From the NCBI GenBank assembly GCA_002989075.1, contig PSQN01000011.1, positions 1-64,000 of the forward strand: 64,000 nt of DNA. The letters run 5' to 3'. A model generated the notes under the pieces. It saw nothing but the letters and a program-made list of their open reading frames with translations. It had not been told where the DNA came from and did not search any database. Each line of letters begins with the position of its first letter. Positions within the stretch are counted from its first letter, which is position 1. The stretch is from Arthonia radiata (Eukaryota > Ascomycota > Arthoniomycetes > Arthoniales > Arthoniaceae). The position numbers were made by a program, and so were the translations under genes. Shown piece by piece: positions 57,055-64,000 of the stretch.

Positions 57055-57656
57055 GATTGCTGACGGGAAATGTGTTCTTCACTTCAATGAGGCGGTGTCC
57101 GCTTCTGACTCCAATGCAGTCTTCTTCAGCCTTCAGGCTCCAGCGATTGGCGAAGTATGTAGCTGTTTCGCTGCGGTTGAGACAGGGAGCACTAGTGTCT
57201 TGAACTGTGGTATGACTCCCAGATGGTGGTCTATGAGGCGGGCGTTGCACTGGAGTGAATGCGACGAGCTATGCTAAGATAGACCCGAGCCAAGGAGCGC
57301 GTACACTGGTATGACTTCGACGAAGCTTGAGGTGTTCAGACGTGTAATCCTTCCTCACACGAAGACTCTCAAAGCTTGGTGATGCAGGACGAAGGAACGG
57401 TCAGGTGCGCTTATCAAGAGAGGCCTGAAAGGATGCAGCGCATGTGACGGGTGAGGAGACTGATCAGCAACTGCGAGCTGGACTGCTGAATGGGAGAAAT
57501 AATTATTTGTAGGGCAGGGCGTCATTTCCGTTATCACCGGCATGCCAAGTCCGCGTCATAAGCGTGCGACGCTGTTTGAGAAGACATGTCTGAACATACA
57601 CAAAGCTGATACATCAGATTGAGACGTTCAAGATGCCTACAGATAAAGGTTGCCCT
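57055..57656. promoter_or_regulatory. Intergenic, PIS1 upstream region
   Basis: 602 bases from the PIS1 start to the stop of the next minus-strand gene. I identified no defined element and no gene. Confidence 0.4.
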
Positions 57657-58586
57657 CTAGTAACCCAGCACAAGCTCATGCACAGCACCCGCGGCTGTGA
57701 TCCCTCCAGACGCAACGGCCAGAGGCACCCCCTTGAACATTGAGGCCGAATCTCCCACAGCAAGAACTCCTGGTACATTGGTCGTGTTGAAGGGCGGTTC
57801 GACCTTCAAATCCCCATTGGGCGTAAGCTCGAGCCCGAGTTGCTTAGCGAACGGCGTTGACTGCTGCGTTCTAGGGGTGTGCGCAAGAAATGAGAGCTTT
57901 TCGGAAGACCCATCCTCGAAACACACTTTCAAGTTGCCCTTTTCAATTCCCACTTTCTCAAAGCGTGAGATCTTTCGCGTGTCCACGGCAAAACCGCGTT
58001 CGGCAGCTTCGGACCCAAGAGCGTCAGCCAGCTCCTGATTACCATGCGTGTAGATCGTGACGCTGTCTGCCAGCCTCTTCGCCATTCCGCCGGCCTGAAA
58101 AGCGAATTTTGGCGTGGCGCAATTCTCAACTGCGAGGAAGCCGGCTTTGGCTCCGCCGCGCTCTTCGTATCCATGACAGAACAGGCAGTGAAAGATTGCA
58201 TTGCCCCAACACGCGGCATACCCAGGGATATCTGGGCAGATATCCTTCACACCACTAGCCAGTATGAGCTTTCGTCCTGTGTATTTGTCCCCACTCGCTG
58301 TGGTAGCTTCGAAAATGCCGTCACTTGTCTTTTGCACGCTACTGACGCGCTGGTCAATGAACGTAGTGGTGTCATAACGTTCCAGGATTTCTTTTCGGGC
58401 TGCGGCCCGGTAATCTTTCGCATCGCGGTGATCCCACGTGTTCATCATGTGCATATGCTTCGAGATGCTGTTGCGATACTCTTCAGAGTCGAATAGGGCA
58501 GTCTTGACCATCTGACGACACAATGCAAGCGCAGCGCCCAGCCCAGCAGGCCCGCCACCTATGACCAAGACGTCGTATGTTGCCAT
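57657..58586 (-). CDS. GliT/thioredoxin-reductase-like FAD oxidoreductase
   Basis: One exon, 309 aa. The N-terminal Rossmann motif GGGPAG is at residues 10-15, and CLFC (HCLFCHGYE) near 135-138 is the redox Cys pair. A second FAD motif (GVLAVGDSASMFKGVPLAVASGG) lies near the C-terminus. Length and single CxxC match the low-molecular-weight thioredoxin reductase fold. The aromatic-rich SKHMHMMNTW segment is typical of fungal GliT-like dithiol oxidases, which close disulfides on small molecules. No gliotoxin-type genes adjoin, so a cluster role is not supported. Cytosolic, FAD-bound; the partner is unknown. Confidence 0.9.
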   Translation of the reverse strand: MATYDVLVIGGGPAGLGAALALCRQMVKTALFDSEEYRNSISKHMHMMNTWDHRDAKDYRAAARKEILERYDTTTFIDQRVSSVQKTSDGIFEATTASGDKYTGRKLILASGVKDICPDIPGYAACWGNAIFHCLFCHGYEERGGAKAGFLAVENCATPKFAFQAGGMAKRLADSVTIYTHGNQELADALGSEAAERGFAVDTRKISRFEKVGIEKGNLKVCFEDGSSEKLSFLAHTPRTQQSTPFAKQLGLELTPNGDLKVEPPFNTTNVPGVLAVGDSASMFKGVPLAVASGGITAAGAVHELVLGY

Positions 58587-59626
58587 TGCGAAGCTTCTAA
58601 CTGTGTTTCGTGAACTGGATTGAAGGGGTGCGGTTCTTCCTTGAAAGCTGTAGGAAAGGAACTTTATAATCGTGAGCGATTCACTGTTGCAAGGCCTAAG
58701 GAATTGTGCGAGAGTCGCAGAAGCTTATATGTCTTTACGGACGGTTTGCAACACGCTGCCGCAGTCAGCGCGGCGACTTACGAAACTCTCCGGACACGAG
58801 ATATGCAGCCCGCACGGCTAGCGGTAAGATATGGAGTAGGCCAGGTGCTGCATCTCGCCTTCTTACCCAGTGTGAACGGAAGCATGATGACGATTTGCAA
58901 GCCTCCATCGGCGCATTATGTCCATGCTGTCCCCGTGTCAGCGATCAGTCCGGCCTCATGAGTAAGGTTGCGCCTTTGCGAGAGCGCCCTGTATGTAGCG
59001 CGGCGCGACGTCCTTGCAGAGCATGTTGATATAGGGCGTGTCGCGGTATCTGTTGATAAGGCGTGCTGTTCAGTCAGGTCACGCGTTCCAATGTCGCCGG
59101 AAGAGGATGAGCGACAAGGAAGACTCGAAGAAGAACGGCGTTGCGACGGTGCCACGTGATCGCCGCAAGGTCAATAATGCCAAGACCCGATGACTTAGCG
59201 CTGCTCTGCTATTGGCCAATCGCCGAGCCAATGAGCGCAGACAAATCTAGGTCTGACAATGCGTTCTGCGGAGGCGCCTGCTCACAAGTTTCTCAATCAA
59301 CCACATCGTCCTCACTTCTTCGAACGCACTCGAGACACGCCAGGTCAAACGACGACAGAATGAAGCGCAGAGAGAGCTTTGCCACAGTGCAAACGATGCT
59401 CTGGCTAGCACCGGCTTTGTTTGCACGCGCTGTTTTCCTTTCTTAAGCGGTGACATTCCCCGTGCTTTTTTGACAATGCTATTGTTCGCTCAATAATCGC
59501 TATTAGTTTCTTTCAGCAAAGGCAGGCCCTTACGTTCCGCGTCAAACATCGTATCCCCTCAGCAACACTCCTTCATTAGCAACAGCAATTCTCTTCACAT
59601 TCTGCCGGTCAGAAACTCTAATCATC
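58587..59626. other. Intergenic, divergent promoters
   Basis: 1.04 kb between the oxidoreductase (minus) and the SUR7-like gene (plus). Several overlapping short ORFs, none with a domain. It should hold promoters of both flanking genes. Confidence 0.5.
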
Positions 59627-60556
59627 ATGCGTTTCACAGCTCTCGTTCCCATCACTTGCATTGGCACCTCGTTGATCCTCTCCTTCCTCGCTCTCTTTGC
59701 AGGTACCAACCATGACATGCTCGAGAACTACGACCTCCTCACGGTCAACACATCTCGCATTGGTCATGACTTCTTCAAGGCTCAAGCCAACAAGACTCTG
59801 TCCACCACCGCTCCATCCAGCACGGGTAATGTCTTCAGCCAGTTGATCCACAATGCTACTTCCAAGGCAAAGAACGTAGCGAACGAGGTCGTGGACAAGG
59901 TGGAAGAAGAGATCGACGAAAACCTAGACAATGCCTTCAAGTCCCTCGCCAGGACTCTAGGCATTCGAGACTTCTACTCGTTCCATATCATGGACCACTG
60001 CGAAGGCTACTTCGTTCCCAACGGCACCGCCAATCGCAACGTCACGCTCTGCAGCAACGCTACTGGAATCGCCAACTTCAACTTGACCGAAGACCTGCAA
60101 AAGCAGCTCAATGCCAGCCATGCTCCGATCACGCTTCCTGATATCCACTGGCCCGAGGCGATCAACGATGGCATTCACACGCTCAAGCTCGCATTCAACG
60201 CTTGCTTCATCCTCTACATCCTCGGCATCATCTTCACCGGATGCGCGTTCTTGTTCGGGTTCCTCGCCTTCGTTCGCGATGGCCGCTTGTCTGCATTGCT
60301 CAACATCGGCTCCTGTGGAGGTGCAGTCTTCTTCGTCACAATTGCCTCCATCGTGACCACGGTGGCCAGCAGCAAGGCAACGGACACAATAAACAAGTTT
60401 GGCAAGGATCTCAACATCAATGCAGCGCGGGGTGACAAATTCATTAGCTTGACATGGGCCACTGTGGCTCTTCTTGTTGTGGCCACTTTTTGGTGGGTCG
60501 GAGAGTTCTTCGTTGGTCGGCGCCGCGCGAAATTGATACCCAAGGAGATGCAGTGA
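59627..60556 (+). CDS. SUR7/PalI-like four-pass membrane protein
   Basis: One exon, 309 aa. The first transmembrane segment is at residues 4-26. A long extracytoplasmic loop holds several N-glycosylation sequons (NTS, NKT, NAT, NGT, NVT, NLT) and two Cys (HCEGYF, TLCSN). Three further hydrophobic segments run at about 190-216, 222-245 and 268-291, and a short basic tail follows. This is the SUR7/PalI topology (plasma-membrane eisosome or pH-signalling family). The family's loop Cys pair is present in a looser form. I place it as SUR7-like rather than naming the orthologue. Confidence 0.85.
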   Translation: MRFTALVPITCIGTSLILSFLALFAGTNHDMLENYDLLTVNTSRIGHDFFKAQANKTLSTTAPSSTGNVFSQLIHNATSKAKNVANEVVDKVEEEIDENLDNAFKSLARTLGIRDFYSFHIMDHCEGYFVPNGTANRNVTLCSNATGIANFNLTEDLQKQLNASHAPITLPDIHWPEAINDGIHTLKLAFNACFILYILGIIFTGCAFLFGFLAFVRDGRLSALLNIGSCGGAVFFVTIASIVTTVASSKATDTINKFGKDLNINAARGDKFISLTWATVALLVVATFWWVGEFFVGRRRAKLIPKEMQ

Positions 60557-60925
60557 GTGAGATGCCGGACGACCTCGAAGAGGCTGCAAGCAATTCGGGA
60601 GGCGATCATCGGAGCTTGATGAGTGTCATCGGTCATTGGACACATGTATGGTAGATGTAGCTAGTTGGCAACAATAGCAGCGATGGGGCGTTATTCCATG
60701 AGATCCTGTGAGCGGATGCATCTGCTGCCGCCCTTGCCGTTTTGCAGGTGTGGCAGTGACGCTGTCACTACACGTTTTCTAAGCTGACCGCGCGAGGTCC
60801 AGACCTGCAATTCGCATATCTCACTTTTCCCGAGTTACGTCTACCTATAATTTCTCCCTTCGCTGCATATCCCTCCATTCCTATGTCATCCGAAACGTGT
60901 ACATACATTCCAGCCAACTGTGCCA
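60557..60925. promoter_or_regulatory. Intergenic between tandem plus-strand genes
   Basis: 369 bases holding the SUR7-like 3' end and the promoter of the lipase-like gene. No further feature. Confidence 0.4.
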
Positions 60926-63765
60926 ATGCATGGAAGCTACGTCACTCAGTACCAAGGCGCCGATGATCTTCCGGAGCAGTCCACCGAGCCTGAAACATTG
61001 AGGGAACTCACTGATGATGGTCAATCCGTCATTGGCATTAGTCTCGGGCCCGAGCAGACACGTCTTGCTTCCCCAACCGCGACTGAGGAACAGAAGTTCC
61101 TGGCGCTGCACAAGAGTCGCGAAGATGCAGACAAGACACGACACAAGCGCGTCGAGCAAGGCGATACCACAGACGCTGCCGACGCTCGTCCACTCGACGA
61201 GGATGCTCCATCTTCCTCAACACTTCTTCAAGAGCAATCTGCATTGCCAACGTCTCCATGGCGCGCAGGACCTAAAACGCAATGGACGTCCGTAGATGGC
61301 GTCTGGGATGGAAGACCACGGTCGCTTTCACTGCAGGGAGAGAATAAGATACCAAGCAGCACAGCAAAAGAAGATAGTGGATGGAGGAAATACATTCCGT
61401 CGCTGCCTTCGTTACCGCAGGGGTTCTCGAGCGCGAGCAACAAAGCAAAGACTGCATCTCCAGCAAGAACACCGGCAAGAAGTCGCGCGGCTAGTTTCCG
61501 TACGGCGACGCGCTCCAGCACGCTCCCTAGTTCGCCGACATCACAAAGTCCAACAAGTCCGAGCCAGACTACATTTGAGCGCAAACCATCCTCGCCAGCC
61601 CAACAGACCTCGAACAGGTACGTATACCAATTGCAGAGCACCATTTTGCGATCTCCTTCCGCCGTGTCGACTCCGAGTCCTTTCGTACCAACATTGGCTT
61701 CTGCATTCGCGTTCAGCAGTGGCTTTACCTTGTGGCCGCAAACCCGACGTGACAGCTTTTCCTCTTATCCACCTTCCCACGTCGAAATTTCGGAACGCGT
61801 TCAAGAGTTCCACGAGGCATACCTCCTTTCACAGTCGGCTCGATCGCTAATTTCCTCCGCAGGGTCATTTCCCAGTCCGAGGGTCTCAATGCACCCTCGC
61901 GTCCATCGTTGCTCCGACGAAGCACGTCAGATAGCTCCCTCTACCTTCATCGGTCATTGTCTCGAGCGAGCTCTCTCGGCGACGACTCCCGATGGACCGA
62001 CGTCCACGAACAGGTCAACTCACGAGCAAAAGCCATCCGAGATTCCATCGCAGACTCCAATATCAGACTGCCACGCCTACCTGATCTCCCAACTTTCAAC
62101 ATCGGTGAAGCACTCGCAGACTTTCAGGCAAGCCGCAAACGGTCTGCTTCAGCACTGAGCAATCGTATTCGACGTGCTGGAAGCCCCGTGAAACGTGCAG
62201 ACGATGCGAAGCCTGCTGCTATTACTAACGTTGAAAGCAGTGAACGTCTGGCAGAGATGTCACCACCTCCAGGTATGACGAAAACTAATGCGGAAGCTCA
62301 CCCCAACTTTACAAGAGCGCTCAAGCAAGCCAAAGGTGACCTCGTCGTCATGGGCGGCTACCGTGGCTCCATACTGCGTTCAGCGCAGCCTCCAAATCGG
62401 CAACTTTGGGTGCCGGTCAAAGTCGGGCTTGGTATTCGAAAAGTCAATCTCGAGGTGGGCTTTGAACGCGAGGACGAAGACAGCATCGAGGACACTGTGA
62501 TCCCTGGTGGCATGCTCAAAAATATCGGGCCCGTGGACATCAGCCGGCGCTTGTTCAAACGCCTGGCATCTTGCAAGAACACGCAAGATGGAAACTTACA
62601 TGTGTGGGATTTTGGCTACGACTGGCGCCTGTCTCCACATCGACTATCGGACTACCTGATCAATTTCCTCGAAGGGCTCAAATGTAACTCGCCCTCGACA
62701 CCTCAATGTGAACGTGGAGCGACCGTCGTCGCGCATAGCTTAGGCGGGCTCATTACTCGACATGCTGTCAACAGACGGCCCGAGCTCTTCAGAGGCGTCG
62801 TCTATGCAGCTGCACCGCAGACATGTGTCAACATCTTAGGTCCGTTGCGGCACGGCGACGAAGTCTTATTGTCCAGCAGAGTCCTCACAGCACAGGTCAA
62901 CTTCTCTATTCGCACGTCGTTCGCGCTTCTGCCGCTCGATGGGAAATGCTTCTTCAATCGCGAAACGGAGGAACGCTTTGATGTCGACTTCTTCGACCCG
63001 CAGCAATGGGAGCAATACTGCTGGAGTCCATGCATCGCACGTCCACTACCCGTCACAGCAAAAGCACAGACGTCATTCTTTGGAGGCATAGTCAACAGCA
63101 TGACAAACGCAATGCCTGCGCCCACCGTACCCGGTCGCAGTCGTGCAGACTCCAAAGCGAAGCCTAATCGACAGAGCTCGGGTTCCAGTCCGCCTGCTCA
63201 TTCCGGCGGTCAGCATGCGGTATCCGTGCAGATGGGTCAACGGGAGGAGCCGACAGAGCTTGGTGAAGATCCTGAAACCGCGCCATCAACAATGGTAACT
63301 GTACCAAAGGCTGTTGCTATGCAATACCTGAGTCGAACACTTGCAGAGGTGAAGCAATTCAAGCAGGAGCTAGCTTTCGATCCCGCCATCGATGCACGAG
63401 GTGCTTATCCTCCAACAGCTGTGATCTACGGCAAGGCTGTGCCGACGGTCTATGGGGCGTGTGTCAAAGACCGCGAGTCAATCAAGCGTGCAGATGCCTA
63501 CGACGATCTGGCCTTCGCAAGTGGAGACGGAGTTGTCTTAGCACGAGCGGCACAGCTACCGGAGGGCTACAAAGCCACGAAAGGGGGTGTTGTCAGCAGT
63601 GATCGAGGACACATTGGTCTTCTCGGCGATTTGGAGGCCATCGGTCGCTGTCTGAACGCAATCCATGCAGAGCGTAGAAAAATGAAGCGATGCGAAGGCA
63701 AGAAGCCAGCAAACGATGTCACCGTTGACGAGGATGCTGGACGACCGACCGCTGGGATCGAGTGA
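60926..63765 (+). CDS. LCAT-like alpha/beta-hydrolase (lipase/acyltransferase) with long disordered N-terminus
   Basis: The start is the ATG at 60926 (MHGSYVTQYQGADDLPE). The frame reads to 61617 and must change to continue. The best splice is donor GTACGT at 61618 and acceptor CTCCGCAG ending 61862. This makes a 245 nt intron in phase, giving 864 aa. The boundary is inferred, and a further small exon cannot be excluded. The first ~230 residues are Ser/Pro/Thr-rich and likely disordered. The hydrolase part has VVAHSLGGL (nucleophile Ser near 518), SGDGVV (Asp near 784) and RGHIGLL (His near 812), a complete catalytic triad. GLGIRKVNLEVGFE and HVWDFGYDWRLSPHRLSDYL fit the LCAT-related fungal lipases. 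Substrate unknown. Confidence 0.87.
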
Positions 63766-64000
63766 GTCAAAGAAATGCACGTTAGGACGGCAAACGATGG
63801 TAAGAGTCACGACAGCAACGTTGTACAGATCAATGAACATGACACAAGCGGCTTCGTCGCGACAAACCTGGTTTAGTTCGGCATAAGTCTTGGCGTGGCG
63901 GCTACGCCGCATGCCTACTTCCTCGACCTGCTGCCTTCCTCTTGCGATGCTGCATCTCCTCTAATTTGTCTTCATCACTCGATGCTGATCTCTTTCCTTG
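63766..64000. other. Right edge of window
   Basis: 235 bases of ordinary composition following the lipase-like stop. No feature. Confidence 0.5.

Noticed and set aside
57657-58586. Epipolythiodioxopiperazine (gliotoxin-type) cluster
   Set aside because: A GliT-like enzyme alone is not evidence; no peptide synthetase, methyltransferase or P450 adjoins it.

Overview
The window reads as nuclear DNA of a filamentous ascomycete (Pezizomycotina; a dothideomycete is a guess from gene style, not proven). The gene-rich parts carry compact genes with 45-60 nt GT-AG introns, and fungal-type proteins: a GPR1/FUN34 transporter, an LHS1-type ER Hsp70, a SUR7/PalI-like membrane protein and an intron-bearing tRNA-Arg. 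The repeats carry the footprint of repeat-induced point mutation (RIP): CA-to-TA changes on both strands that turn Gln and Trp codons into TAG/TAA and active-site Asp into Asn.

Layout. 1-210: GC-rich repeat. 211-16383: a nested LTR-retrotransposon stack. Chromovirus A (448/450 bp LTRs) is split by chromovirus B (7076-15622; 196 bp LTRs, TSD AACGG). Each also holds a ~508 bp solo LTR of a third family, C, with perfect 5 bp TSDs. 16384-30780: an extremely AT-rich block without intact ORFs. It holds two more family C solo LTRs and the remains of a third chromovirus, D (about 23485-29976), still recognisable by reverse transcriptase, integrase and chromodomain. 30871-47071: genes for an aldehyde dehydrogenase, a GPR1-family transporter, a CAX-like antiporter, LHS1, an AhpC/TSA-like protein, a short hypothetical, an F-box-like protein, and a split ORF with a fungal N-terminal STAND-type domain. 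47086-52748: a near full-length RIP-damaged Tad-like LINE with a 14 bp target duplication. 52763-64000: a small hydrophilic protein, a perfect 17 bp x 6 minisatellite, tRNA-Arg(UCG), phosphatidylinositol synthase, a GliT/thioredoxin-reductase-like flavoprotein, a SUR7-like protein and an LCAT-like lipase/acyltransferase.

The genes look like ordinary single-copy housekeeping and membrane/ER functions (phosphatidylinositol synthesis, ER folding, acetate-type transport, cation exchange). No metabolic cluster is evident. The most unusual content is in the repeats: insertions that can be ordered in time from their TSDs; zinc-finger-like ORFs lying antisense between pol and the 3' LTR in both A and B; a stronger mutation load in the LTR copies nearest the AT block; and hairpins inside two LTR families, one with a matched change in both arms. 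Among the genes, the CAX-like protein lacks the expected glutamates in both exchange motifs, and one ORF is split by a single in-frame TAG.
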